Shown: piece after piece, positions 1 through 7,525 of the stretch
Layout of the letters: every line of letters begins with the position of its first letter
Position numbering within the stretch: position 1 is the first letter of the stretch
Assembly: GCA_041741455.1 (NCBI GenBank)
Contig: JBGSJZ010000099.1
Span: forward strand, 124,001 to 188,000
Direction of reading: 5' to 3'
Length of the DNA stretch: 64,000 nucleotides
DNA from: CALESS01 sp041741455
GTDB lineage: Bacteria; Chloroflexota; Anaerolineae; Anaerolineales; Anaerolineaceae
Notes under the pieces: generated by a model
Told to the model about the DNA's origin: nothing
Database searches by the model: none
What the model saw: only the letters and a program-made list of their open reading frames with translations
Program-made: the position numbers and the translations under genes

Positions 1-471
1 AAACGACAAGGTGAAGTCAATGGGGTGGATTACTTCTTTGTCTCAACGCAGGAATTTAAGGATTTAATCTCCAGCAAAGCTTTAATTGAATACGCCCTGG
101 TTTATGGGCAATTCAAAGGCATCCCCAAGGCGCAGGTAGATGAAGCGCTGGCGAGTGGGAAGGATGTTGTTTTGCGGATTGATGTTCAAGGCGCAGCTAA
201 AGTGCACGAGTTGTACCCTGATTGTGTGCTGATCTTCCTGGTGCCGGATGATTATCAGAAATGGTGCGACCGGTTAGTGGCCCGGAAAACTGAAACTGCA
301 GATACATTGCGCCTGAGGGTGAAAACTGCTCGCGAAGAAATGGGCCGGCTGGATGAATTTGATTACCTGGTGGTCAATCCACACGATCACTTGGATGATG
401 CCGTGGACCGGATTGAATCAATTATCGATGCCGAACATCATCGAGTGTTGCAGAGGAAAATCAGGGGATGA
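1..471 (+). CDS. gmk: guanylate kinase (5'-truncated by the window edge)
   Basis: Guanylate kinase phosphorylates GMP to GDP with ATP in the cytoplasm. The window starts inside the gene: frame 1 is open from base 1 and reads K-R-Q-G-E-V-N-G-V-D-Y-F-F-V, the GMP-binding region just after the missing P-loop. Further landmarks are D-V-V-L-R-I-D-V-Q-G-A (the core strand of the kinase) and the C-terminal D-Y-L-V-V-N segment typical of Gmk. About 156 of the roughly 190-200 residues are present. The stop overlaps the start of the next gene as ATGA (468-471), so the two are probably translationally coupled. The identification is secure; the true start lies outside the window. Confidence 0.93.
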   Translation, partial: KRQGEVNGVDYFFVSTQEFKDLISSKALIEYALVYGQFKGIPKAQVDEALASGKDVVLRIDVQGAAKVHELYPDCVLIFLVPDDYQKWCDRLVARKTETADTLRLRVKTAREEMGRLDEFDYLVVNPHDHLDDAVDRIESIIDAEHHRVLQRKIRG

Positions 472-1253
472 GTAATAGACCGGAAAACACAACCAGCCAT
501 AAGGAGGCAGTCTCGCCACCGGCTGGAACCATGGAAATGTGGATCCGCATTCCAAGACGAAAACAGGGAATGTCCATCTTCATTTTGAGTTTGACAATTG
601 TGGTGTATGCAGTCCAGTTGTTGACACAGTATTTCTACCAGATTGATATTCCGCTGACCATGTTTGCTTTGAATTCGCAATTAATCTATCAGGGGCAATT
701 CTGGAGGCTGATCACAGTTGTTTTGGTGCACGGGAGCATCCTGCATATTGGCTTAAATATGCTGGCCTTCTTCACCCTGGGGCGATCTCTTGAGCGGTTT
801 TATGGACCCTGGCGGTTGTTGATAATTTACCTGCTCGGGGCAATTGGTGGAAGCCTCTTTCACTTCTATTTTTCTGACCAGCTAGCAGGCGGTGCAGCAA
901 CAGGCGTTTTTGCGGTCGCTGCAGCCCAATTGGTCCTTTTCTTGCGCAATCGCTTTCTATGGGGTCAGGAAAACCGTCGTTTTCTGTTGAATTTCATGGG
1001 CATTCTGGGGTTGAACCTGGTCATAAACTTGTTCCCGGGTCTGGGCGGACTAAGCATGGTTGGCGGTTTTCTGGCCGGACTGGCGTTTGCATGGTTTGCT
1101 GGTCCACGCTTTAACCTCGCCATGTCTGAAGAAGACCCGAAGGTGTTCGACCTGGTCGATCGGGTGGATTACCAAATCATCATTCAAGTGACCATATTAT
1201 CATTGCTAGTCATGGGGGCTTTAGTCGCTTTACGGTATTTCTCTGCCATATGA
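468..1253 (+). CDS. rhomboid-family membrane protein, predicted catalytically inactive
   Basis: A 261-residue polytopic membrane protein with the rhomboid fold. It has a cytoplasmic N-terminus of about 35 residues, then roughly six hydrophobic segments. The loop/TM2 signature H-x4-H-x3-N is present (H88, H93, N97), followed by L-E-R-F-Y-G. The two residues that make rhomboids serine proteases are not. The G-x-S-G site reads A-A-T-G (Thr145 in place of Ser), and the TM6 histidine before G-G-F-L-A-G is Met197. By family knowledge such proteins are pseudoproteases that bind or guide membrane clients. The start overlaps gmk by 4 bases (ATGA). The fold assignment is good; loss of catalysis is inferred from the two substitutions. 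Confidence 0.82.
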   Translation: MSNRPENTTSHKEAVSPPAGTMEMWIRIPRRKQGMSIFILSLTIVVYAVQLLTQYFYQIDIPLTMFALNSQLIYQGQFWRLITVVLVHGSILHIGLNMLAFFTLGRSLERFYGPWRLLIIYLLGAIGGSLFHFYFSDQLAGGAATGVFAVAAAQLVLFLRNRFLWGQENRRFLLNFMGILGLNLVINLFPGLGGLSMVGGFLAGLAFAWFAGPRFNLAMSEEDPKVFDLVDRVDYQIIIQVTILSLLVMGALVALRYFSAI

Positions 1254-1272
1254 TCTGTTCCAAAAATATATA

Positions 1273-1298
1273 CCTGCTCTCCTGGGAGGGAGAGCAGG
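1273..1298 (-). terminator. intrinsic terminator of the MFS gene
   Basis: A perfect 10-bp stem (1273-1282 with 1289-1298) closes a 6-base loop. On the minus strand it is followed by a T-rich tract (TATATATTTTTG), so it fits best as the terminator of the MFS gene ending at 1322. It may also stop readthrough from the rhomboid gene on the plus strand. Confidence 0.8.
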
Positions 1299-1321
1299 CT
1301 GAAGTTGATTTTGAACATTGA

Positions 1322-2620
1322 TTATTCGATTGTGGGGGGAACTGGCAGTTGGATTGCTAATAGATTTACTTCTTGGATGTTGTCATTTTCTTCAATTCCC
1401 CGGATATCCCGATTGGTAAAGGCCAGGATTCCAACAAGAATGGTGATCGCTCCCCCGATGATGAACCAGATGCGAATTCCCAACCAGTCAGAGACCGGAC
1501 CAGCGATCAGCATGGCTAGAGGCATCATGGCTGTGGCGCCAGCAGAGATCAGTGTAAAGACCCGCCCCTGCATCTCCGGTGCGACTCGCTCCTGCATGAT
1601 GGCGTGTAATGGTCCGTTTGCTATCGGCCCCATGAAACCCATAATGGCAGATGAAACAATAGCCAACCAGAACCAGTTACCTGGAGAAATTCCCATCAGT
1701 ATGACTCCGAAACCGATGAATACAACACCGGTCAGGGATGTAAAGATCTTGCGTTTGAAACCTCCCCAGACTCCCAGGGTCAGGCCGCCCAAGACAATGC
1801 CAATCCCGGTAGCGGCTTCCAGAGCGGACAAATGCCAGGCGTTGCCCTGAAAGACTTTGGTAACCATCAATGGCAGGAGAGTGCCTGATGGAGCAAGCAC
1901 AAAATTAATAGCAAGGGCCAGTAAAATAATAGAGAACAAACCCTTCCAGGCAACTACATACCTGAAGGCTACAGCAACATCTTTGGCCAGGCGTGCTGGG
2001 GTGATGACTTCATCTTTTACAGCGCTCGGGGGTTGAGGGATGACTACAAAAAGCAAAGGCAAAATGGCGACCAAAGCTGTAACAACATCAATCCCCAGGA
2101 TGCCATACATCGGGATGAGCGTCATTAGCAAGGCACCCATTGGAGGTGCAACAATATTCATTGAACCCCGCAAAGCTTGATTCAAGCCAGCGATGCGTGC
2201 CAGATGTTCAGAGGGGACCATAAGTGAGGTGGAGGCCTGCATGGCTGGCCAGTGGAAGATGCCTCCGACCGATCGCAGGAACATGATTAGGTAGATATGC
2301 CAGGGTTGGACAATCCCGCTCCAGAAGATTATTCCCAGCGCGACGCTCGCCAGGGCAATGGCGCCATCTGCGATGATCATTACAACGCGCCGGTTGAGAC
2401 GATCCACCAATGCTCCAGCAAAAGGGCCAATCAACACTTCCGGCAGGATGGCGACCAGGGTGGCTGTTGCCAGCACCGTGGCTGATCCAGTGGTTTGGGT
2501 AAGATACCAGACCAGAGCGAAGTTGATCAGGCCACTTCCTAGCAGAGAGAAAATCTGGCCGACCCATATAGGGAAAAACGTACGTTTCCAGTTTACAGAG
2601 ACGGTAATCGATTGTGACAT
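1322..2620 (-). CDS. MFS transporter, DHA3-type (MefA/macrolide-efflux-like)
   Basis: A 432-residue major facilitator with about twelve hydrophobic segments in two halves. The loop 2-3 signature reads G-P-F-A-G-A-L-V-D-R-L-N-R-R, the form seen in the DHA3 drug:H+ antiporter group (MefA and TetV relatives). A second, weaker copy (G-L-T-L-G-V-W-G-G-F-K-R-K) lies in the C-terminal half. The likely role is proton-driven export of a small hydrophobic compound; the substrate cannot be read from sequence. The start is supported by AAGGAA five bases upstream of ATG at 2620. It is a stand-alone gene with its own terminator at 1273-1298. Confidence 0.85.
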   Translation of the reverse strand: MSQSITVSVNWKRTFFPIWVGQIFSLLGSGLINFALVWYLTQTTGSATVLATATLVAILPEVLIGPFAGALVDRLNRRVVMIIADGAIALASVALGIIFWSGIVQPWHIYLIMFLRSVGGIFHWPAMQASTSLMVPSEHLARIAGLNQALRGSMNIVAPPMGALLMTLIPMYGILGIDVVTALVAILPLLFVVIPQPPSAVKDEVITPARLAKDVAVAFRYVVAWKGLFSIILLALAINFVLAPSGTLLPLMVTKVFQGNAWHLSALEAATGIGIVLGGLTLGVWGGFKRKIFTSLTGVVFIGFGVILMGISPGNWFWLAIVSSAIMGFMGPIANGPLHAIMQERVAPEMQGRVFTLISAGATAMMPLAMLIAGPVSDWLGIRIWFIIGGAITILVGILAFTNRDIRGIEENDNIQEVNLLAIQLPVPPTIE

Positions 2621-2669
2621 TCAGATTCCTTACGTAAGTTATTACATCTGGAAAGTGTTGAGAATTCAC

Positions 2670-2692
2670 CTTTCGCATCTGCGAATCGAAAG
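2670..2692 (-). other. short inverted repeat after the SHOCT-like gene
   Basis: CTTTCG at 2670-2675 pairs with CGAAAG at 2687-2692, and an alternative inner pairing TTCGCA / TGCGAA also exists. It lies one base beyond the stop of the SHOCT-like gene on the minus strand and may be a weak terminator. There is no clear T-run. Confidence 0.35.
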
Positions 2693-2693
2693 A

Positions 2694-3089
2694 TTATTCG
2701 ATGTAAACTTCTACATGCTCTCCATCCTCATCGTCAAAGACATCGACAATTTGGCCAAGTTCGCCATCGTTGATGAGTTGCATTAAGACTTCTGGATCCA
2801 GACCTTCCACCTGGGGGGCAAATTTAACACCCATTTTGATGCCAGCATTAATCACGCTGATGGGCATACGGACATTGACCCGAGTCTTCCCGGTGTTAGT
2901 ATCGGTGACCCGCACACGGAACCAACGATTGGTTTTCGAAGCAGGTGGGACACTGGAGGCGGTGAAATCCGTGGAGCGGGGGGTGGTGCTTTCCTCCAGC
3001 GCTTCCAATAATCCGGCAGCCTCATCCGGAGATAATTTCCCCTCCTGAATCATACGTAAAACACGTAAACGTTCCTCTTTGTTTGCCAT
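2694..3089 (-). CDS. SHOCT-like domain protein of the DUF2089-associated type
   Basis: A 131-residue cytoplasmic protein. The N-terminal ~35 residues (K-E-E-R-L-R-V-L-R-M-I-Q-E-G-K-L-S-P-D-E-A-A-G-L-L) form the two-helix SHOCT-like unit seen at the ends of many bacterial regulators. A Ser/Thr/Pro-rich linker follows, then a C-terminal region beginning R-V-R-V-T-D-T-N-T-G-K that is common in YvlB/LiaX-like proteins and ends very acidic (F-D-D-E-D-G-E). A strong ribosome binding site (AAAGGAGG) precedes ATG at 3089. It sits 18 bases downstream of the DUF2089 gene and shares its promoter. Its biochemical function is unknown; the pairing suggests a regulatory or envelope-stress role. Confidence 0.7.
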   Translation of the reverse strand: MANKEERLRVLRMIQEGKLSPDEAAGLLEALEESTTPRSTDFTASSVPPASKTNRWFRVRVTDTNTGKTRVNVRMPISVINAGIKMGVKFAPQVEGLDPEVLMQLINDGELGQIVDVFDDEDGEHVEVYIE

Positions 3090-3107
3090 TGTAGACCTCC
3101 TTTAACT

Positions 3108-3527
3108 TTAGGATCCTTCGGATCCGGATTCTTGTGCTTTGCGGCTGCGCAACCTGCGCTGAGCTTCTGCGAAATCTATTAGCCCTTTTTCCAAATCTTC
3201 CAAGACTTTACGTCGGTCATCCGTTGAAAGACGAACCGGTGTTTCATCTTGGGTTGGCTCAAAGCCCAGTGAACGTAGAATTTCGGTAAAGCGATTTCGC
3301 AGGGTGGGATAGGAAAATCCAAGCTCGTTTTCCAGGCGATTGAAGCGGCCTTCGCAACGGATAAAAGCCATAAGGAAATTGACCTGTTCAGCAGTTAATT
3401 GCGCTAGTGGATTGATCGGCTGGCTGAATTGACCTTCGATGGTTGTCTCACACGAATGACAGTGCAGGCGGGTTACCGTCATTTCGCTGCCACAGACCGG
3501 ACATCTGTTAGGAAATCGATTATTCAT
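3108..3527 (-). CDS. DUF2089 family protein (zinc ribbon plus helix-turn-helix-like region)
   Basis: A 139-residue protein starting with a zinc ribbon (C-P-V-C-G-S-E-M then L-H-C-H-S-C-E), followed by a predicted helix-turn-helix-like segment (N-R-L-E-N-E-L-G-F-S-Y-P-T-L-R-N-R-F). The C-terminal helices (D-D-R-R-K-V-L-E-D-L-E-K-G-L-I-D-F-A-E-A) resemble the SHOCT-like unit of the next gene. This is the DUF2089 architecture, generally taken to be a transcription regulator. The start has a perfect AGGAGG eight bases upstream. It is the first gene of a two-gene operon behind the consensus promoter at 3593-3620, and the palindrome in that promoter may be its own operator; this last point is inference. 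Confidence 0.8.
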   Translation of the reverse strand: MNNRFPNRCPVCGSEMTVTRLHCHSCETTIEGQFSQPINPLAQLTAEQVNFLMAFIRCEGRFNRLENELGFSYPTLRNRFTEILRSLGFEPTQDETPVRLSTDDRRKVLEDLEKGLIDFAEAQRRLRSRKAQESGSEGS

Positions 3528-3592
3528 CTTACCTCCTCTATTTTCGTTCTATGAATTTAGTTGAACACACTTAAGTTTAATTTATTAAAGAT

Positions 3593-3620
3593 ATTATAAA
3601 TAATATTTATAAAATGTCAA
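3593..3620 (-). promoter_or_regulatory. consensus sigma-70 promoter of the DUF2089 operon with an internal palindrome
   Basis: On the minus strand TTGACA (3620-3615) is followed after 16 bases by TATAAT (3598-3593), a full match to both hexamers. The spacer and -10 are occupied by a perfect inverted repeat TTATAAATA-A-TATTTATAA (3594-3612). A protein bound there would block RNA polymerase, so a strong but repressed promoter is likely. The predicted start of transcription is near 3586, about 60 bases before the ATG. Confidence 0.8.
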
Positions 3621-3883
3621 TAGATATTAATATAAATCAATTATTAATTCAATAAAATATGATTGGTAAAAACTATAAGCCGACTGCAGACCAAAATATA
3701 GGTGGTTTTTGGTAGACGATATCATCTGTTTTTGCCCCAGATAAATGATGCATTACCATAGGATCAGGACACTATTTACGTTTGCTCAGGATGAGAAACA
3801 GCAAATTTGTTGAGGAATTTCTTGGATGTCTATTCGTTGGAAAGAGCCTTCGATTAATCCGTGGTGATGAACTGATTCTCCTG

Positions 3884-3889
3884 TATAAT
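3884..3889 (+). promoter_or_regulatory. -10 element of the XRE-cupin gene
   Basis: TATAAT lies 30 bases upstream of the chosen ATG at 3920. No good -35 hexamer is seen at the right distance, so the gene may depend on an activator or the promoter may be weak. Confidence 0.45.
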
Positions 3890-3919
3890 ATTTTTCAGAA
3901 TGGTTGTAAGGAGAGCATA

Positions 3920-4567
3920 ATGGATATTCTTGGAAAAGATGCAATTTCATCGGACGTTGGTGGGCGGTTGCGAAGCTTGCGCGAAGAACGCGGAATATCC
4001 ATGCGGATGCTTGCTAAAATGAGTGGCTTATCCGCCAATGCGTTGAGCATGATTGAACGTAGTCTGACCTCGCCATCGGTTAGTACATTGAATAAGCTTG
4101 CTACAGCCCTGGAAGTTCCGATCACTGCTTTCTTCCAACAGGAGCCGGTAAGGCAAAAGGTGGTGTACCGTAAAGCGACAGAACGGCCGCGTGTTCCTTT
4201 CTTACGCGGATTATGGGAGGGTTTAGGTGGAGAGGAGTTTTTCGGCAGAGTGGAAGCCTTCCAGGTGACCTTGGAAACCGGAGGCAGTAGTGGCCAGCAC
4301 TCACTTGTCCATACGGGTCATGAGTTTGTGTATTGCCTGCGTGGGCAATTGGAATATGAGGTAGATCGAGAGCGCTATATGTTGGATGCCGGGGACAGCT
4401 TGCTGTTTTATGCACACCTAAGACATCGCTGGCGTAATGGCGGTAAAACTGTGGTGAATGCGATCATAATCATTTCAGCATTTGATGAGATGGAACATCC
4501 AGGAAATTATCATTTCCATTCACTTGAAGAGAGCTCATTGGAAGAAGAACCAGAAAATATCGATTAG
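3920..4567 (+). CDS. XRE-family transcription regulator with C-terminal cupin sensor domain
   Basis: A 215-residue regulator. Residues ~12-68 form an XRE helix-turn-helix (L-R-S-L-R-E-E-R-G-I-S-M-R-M-L-A-K-M-S-G-L then S-P-S-V-S-T-L-N-K-L-A-T-A-L). Residues ~115-195 form a cupin (H-T-G-H-E-F-V-Y-C-L-R-G-Q-L-E-Y and the closing H-x-W-R-N strand). In this family (PuuR-, SinR-cupin-like) the cupin senses a small ligand. The start at 3920 is chosen because AAGGAG lies 7 bases upstream, so about 46 in-frame upstream codons are excluded. It is a single gene ended by the hairpin at 4592-4624. The ligand and targets are unknown; no catabolic gene is adjacent. Confidence 0.85.
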   Translation: MDILGKDAISSDVGGRLRSLREERGISMRMLAKMSGLSANALSMIERSLTSPSVSTLNKLATALEVPITAFFQQEPVRQKVVYRKATERPRVPFLRGLWEGLGGEEFFGRVEAFQVTLETGGSSGQHSLVHTGHEFVYCLRGQLEYEVDRERYMLDAGDSLLFYAHLRHRWRNGGKTVVNAIIIISAFDEMEHPGNYHFHSLEESSLEEEPENID

Positions 4568-4591
4568 CGGAAGCAGATGTAAATCAAAGCC

Positions 4592-4624
4592 AAGGGAACT
4601 GCTCAAAGATCAGCAGTTCCCTTT
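4592..4624 (+). terminator. intrinsic terminator of the XRE-cupin gene
   Basis: A perfect 12-bp stem (4592-4603 with 4612-4623) with an 8-base loop and a short T tract (CCCTTTATAAT). Confidence 0.85.
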
Positions 4625-4686
4625 ATAATCAAAAAAGATATCCTGGTTTTGGCCAACTAGAAAGAATTCATTGCCCAGACGACTAC

Positions 4687-7485
4687 TTACATATTCAGCC
4701 AGCGCGTGGCGAGATTTGGCAAATCACCCAAGGGTCCGACTTTCAATTTACATTGAGGCAGGGAGTCGATAAACATTTTGCCATAGCGTTTGGAAATAAT
4801 TCGCTTATCCAAAATGACGACAATACCCCTGTCGGATTCGGTGCGGATTAGGCGGCCAAAACCCTGGCGGAAGCGGAGAATGGCTTCAGGCAGGCTGTAT
4901 TCGTTGAATGGATCATCGAAAGTTTCCGAACGGGCAGCAATAATTGGGTCGGTGGGAACATCAAAAGGTAGCTTGACAATCACTAAAACCGAAAGCGCCT
5001 GGCCAGGAATATCCACACCCTCCCAGAAAGCGCGGGTACCGAGCAACACTGCCCGCTCAGCATCCCGGAAGGATTCCAGTAAGGCATTTGCAGATGCTCC
5101 CTCGCCTTGCTCGTACACATAAATGCCTGCATCCGAAAGCGCAGGGGTAATCATCTGCGAGGTCTTCTTAAGTTGTGCATAAGATGTGAAAAGAACCAGC
5201 ATCCGCCCACCGGTGGCTTTGCCTAACCGGACAATGCTATGCTCGACGGCCTTCTGGTAATTGTACTGGTCCGAGGGTTCAGCAATGTCATTGGCCAGGT
5301 AAAGTAGTGCTGAATTTTCGTAGTCAAATGGTGAACCAAGCAAAAGTTCATCGGCTTCATCCGCATCCAGACGGCTGCGCAGATAATCGAAACGATTATT
5401 GGCTGTCAATGTTGCTGAAGTAACAATGATGCTTTTTTTCTTGTGCCAAAGGTGCTCTTCCATCAAGGGGCCAACATGCAGTGGAGCCACTTGCAAGGCA
5501 AGTGCATTGTTGTTTGGGGAAATTTCAGCCCAGTAGATTTTTGCTGGATCGGGAGAAGAAACCAGGCCGGTCAGATTCAGGTCCACTTCGGTCAGGCGTA
5601 AGCGAATATCCGCCAGGGCGGAAATCAGGTCTGCAATTTCATCTTCCTCAGGTGTCGTGATTTCCCGGCAAGCTTCATTAATTTCTTTCAGCACGCCCAT
5701 CAGCAGGGAGAGAGTTTCGCGGGCGGTATCCCAGCTGATTTCGACGTCCGTCCAGAAATTCTGAGTGCGGGTCGCCGGTAGGATGCGGGTTTGCTGGCCG
5801 TATGGGCTGATCGGCTGCCCATCCCGTTGTTCTGCCAGGAAATTATCGATGGTAGTGAAGAAGTTGCGGAAATCAAAATCCAGACGAAAATTGAGATCGG
5901 TGGCGCGCTGAACAGCTTGATGCAGGACGGCAAAATCGGAAGGGCGGAGGGCAACCTTCGCGAGCGTTAATAACCTAGACAGTAAACCTGAACTGGTGCC
6001 ACCTATTTCCTTGGAAAGGCGTCCCAGGTCCCCCTGGCTGATGCGGAAATTGAGAGCATTGGTAGTGGCGCTTTCCAGGTGATGGCCTTCATCCACGATC
6101 AAGTAATCAAAGTTAGGTAAAACATTGTTACCGGTGGCAATATCTGCCAGTAGCAAGGCGTGGTTGATCACGATCAGATGAGCGGTCTGAGCAGCTTGCC
6201 GGGCAACAAAAAATGGGCAGGCACCACCAGTGCGTTGCATGCAGACTTCTGCCTTGCAGCCTTCATCTTCGGCTGAAAGCCGATTCCAGATATCCCGCTC
6301 GATAGGTCCGTTCAGGTTAATCTCATTACGATCACCTTTGCCACCCTCAGTCAACCAGACCAGGACTTTGGAAAGAATGCGCATTTCTTCCGCAGACTGT
6401 GGTCCACGTTCGCGTAAACTGTGCAGTCGGCGGGGGCATAGGTAATTGGAACGGCCTTTGAGCACCGCAGCTCGCAGATCAACATCCAAAATCTTAGCCA
6501 CGTCCGGGATGTCTTTGTTGATTAATTGCTCCTGCAGGTTGATGGTATTGGTCGAGATGACGACTCGTTCATTATTCGTGAGCGCCCAAAGAGCAGCCGG
6601 GATCAGGTAGGCAAAAGATTTGCCGGTACCGGTGCCGGCTTCCACCAGCAGGTGCTGGCCTTCAGAGAGCGTCCGGGTAACTGTTCGCAGCATCTCGACC
6701 TGTTGGGGGCGCATTTCATAGGCCGGAAAATAGCGGGATAAGGCGCCACCGTGTTCGAGGATGGCTGCAACTTCGTCCTCATCCAGCGCCAGGGTGGTCG
6801 GGTTGGGTTGAAGCGGCTCACCCAATTCAAGCTGGGGAGGTTCAAATAATGGTCCCTGGTCGCGGTCATGGCTTGAGCGGGCAGGAATTGGCTGGCGGGA
6901 GCGGGCGCGCAGGACCTGGCTGAAAAGCCAACCAGCTCCCCAGTCAAAAGGTTCACTCAAACGCACAAATTCTGCCAGTAAATGGATGGGGAGAGATAGG
7001 GCTTTATCGTATAGATAATTGAACAAGGCGTGGGTTACCCGGGCATCATCCAGCGCCCGGTGGGTGGCTGGAAGCAGAATTCCAAGGGATTGCCCCAGCG
7101 CTCCCAGATTGTAGCGAGTTGCCGTTGGTAGAAGTACAGCCGCCAGTTCGTAGGTGTCAACAAAATCATTGGTCAGAAGAACATTGGCGCGCTGTAGAAA
7201 AGAAAGATCAAAACGGACATTATGGCCGAGGATGGGCAGGTCACCGCAAAAATCGGCCAGCTCCTGTAAAACTGCCCTCAAAGGTGGAGCATGAATCACC
7301 ATTTCATTACTGATGCCGGTGAGCGCGCTGATTTGGGGAGGGATCGTTCGGCCTGGGTTGATCAGGGTTGACCATTCATCTTCAACCCGTTTTCCGTTAA
7401 ATCGCACGGCGCCGATCTCAATGATGGCGTCGCGGGTTGAATCCAGACCGGTGGTTTCAATATCGATGGAGACGAGGGAAGGCAT
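4687..7485 (-). CDS. dinG: DnaQ-type exonuclease fused to DinG-type iron-sulfur helicase
   Basis: A 932-residue repair protein with two enzymatic parts. Residues ~1-170 are a DEDDh 3'-5' exonuclease: S-I-D-I-E-T-T-G-L, G-H-N-V-R-F-D and H-R-A-L-D-D-A-R. Residues ~250-932 are an XPD/DinG superfamily 2 helicase with Walker A (E-A-G-T-G-T-G-K-S), four iron-sulfur cysteines (C-P-R-R, then E-G-C-K-A-E-V-C and G-G-A-C-P-F), a DEGH box (I-V-D-E-G-H-H) and the late motif Q-G-F-G-R-L-I-R. The fusion is the form known from Gram-positive DinG; it acts on displaced or damaged DNA. It lies 40 bases after the Fpg-like gene on the same strand but has its own extended -10 just in front of the ATG (7492-7497). 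Confidence 0.93.
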   Translation of the reverse strand: MPSLVSIDIETTGLDSTRDAIIEIGAVRFNGKRVEDEWSTLINPGRTIPPQISALTGISNEMVIHAPPLRAVLQELADFCGDLPILGHNVRFDLSFLQRANVLLTNDFVDTYELAAVLLPTATRYNLGALGQSLGILLPATHRALDDARVTHALFNYLYDKALSLPIHLLAEFVRLSEPFDWGAGWLFSQVLRARSRQPIPARSSHDRDQGPLFEPPQLELGEPLQPNPTTLALDEDEVAAILEHGGALSRYFPAYEMRPQQVEMLRTVTRTLSEGQHLLVEAGTGTGKSFAYLIPAALWALTNNERVVISTNTINLQEQLINKDIPDVAKILDVDLRAAVLKGRSNYLCPRRLHSLRERGPQSAEEMRILSKVLVWLTEGGKGDRNEINLNGPIERDIWNRLSAEDEGCKAEVCMQRTGGACPFFVARQAAQTAHLIVINHALLLADIATGNNVLPNFDYLIVDEGHHLESATTNALNFRISQGDLGRLSKEIGGTSSGLLSRLLTLAKVALRPSDFAVLHQAVQRATDLNFRLDFDFRNFFTTIDNFLAEQRDGQPISPYGQQTRILPATRTQNFWTDVEISWDTARETLSLLMGVLKEINEACREITTPEEDEIADLISALADIRLRLTEVDLNLTGLVSSPDPAKIYWAEISPNNNALALQVAPLHVGPLMEEHLWHKKKSIIVTSATLTANNRFDYLRSRLDADEADELLLGSPFDYENSALLYLANDIAEPSDQYNYQKAVEHSIVRLGKATGGRMLVLFTSYAQLKKTSQMITPALSDAGIYVYEQGEGASANALLESFRDAERAVLLGTRAFWEGVDIPGQALSVLVIVKLPFDVPTDPIIAARSETFDDPFNEYSLPEAILRFRQGFGRLIRTESDRGIVVILDKRIISKRYGKMFIDSLPQCKLKVGPLGDLPNLATRWLNM

Positions 7486-7491
7486 GTAGCG

Positions 7492-7497
7492 ATTATA
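7492..7497 (-). promoter_or_regulatory. extended -10 placing transcription start at the dinG start codon
   Basis: On the minus strand TGG-TATAAT ends six bases before the ATG at 7485. With normal spacing the transcript would begin at or within a base or two of the ATG, and no ribosome binding site is visible. The mRNA is therefore probably leaderless. Confidence 0.6.
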
Positions 7498-7525
7498 CCA
7501 AAATATCGAAATTCTGTTCGGTTTT

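Larger units (their letters stand above)
3528..3919. other. AT-rich intergenic region between the DUF2089 operon and the XRE-cupin gene
   Basis: 392 bases without a convincing gene. The first ~130 bases are strongly AT-rich and carry the minus-strand promoter and palindrome described separately. An open frame runs in from 3782 in phase with the XRE gene, but it lacks a ribosome binding site and its residues look unlike any N-terminal domain, so I treat it as leader. A TATAAT at 3884-3889 is the best plus-strand -10 candidate. Confidence 0.7.

Noticed and set aside
1305..1850. Plus-strand open frame of 181 codons opposite the MFS gene
   Set aside because: Antisense to a clear transporter, no domain, no ribosome binding site; it also runs through the terminator zone.
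3782..3919. Longer N-terminus of the XRE-cupin protein
   Set aside because: No ribosome binding site at 3782, while AAGGAG sits seven bases before the ATG at 3920 and the helix-turn-helix begins normally from there.
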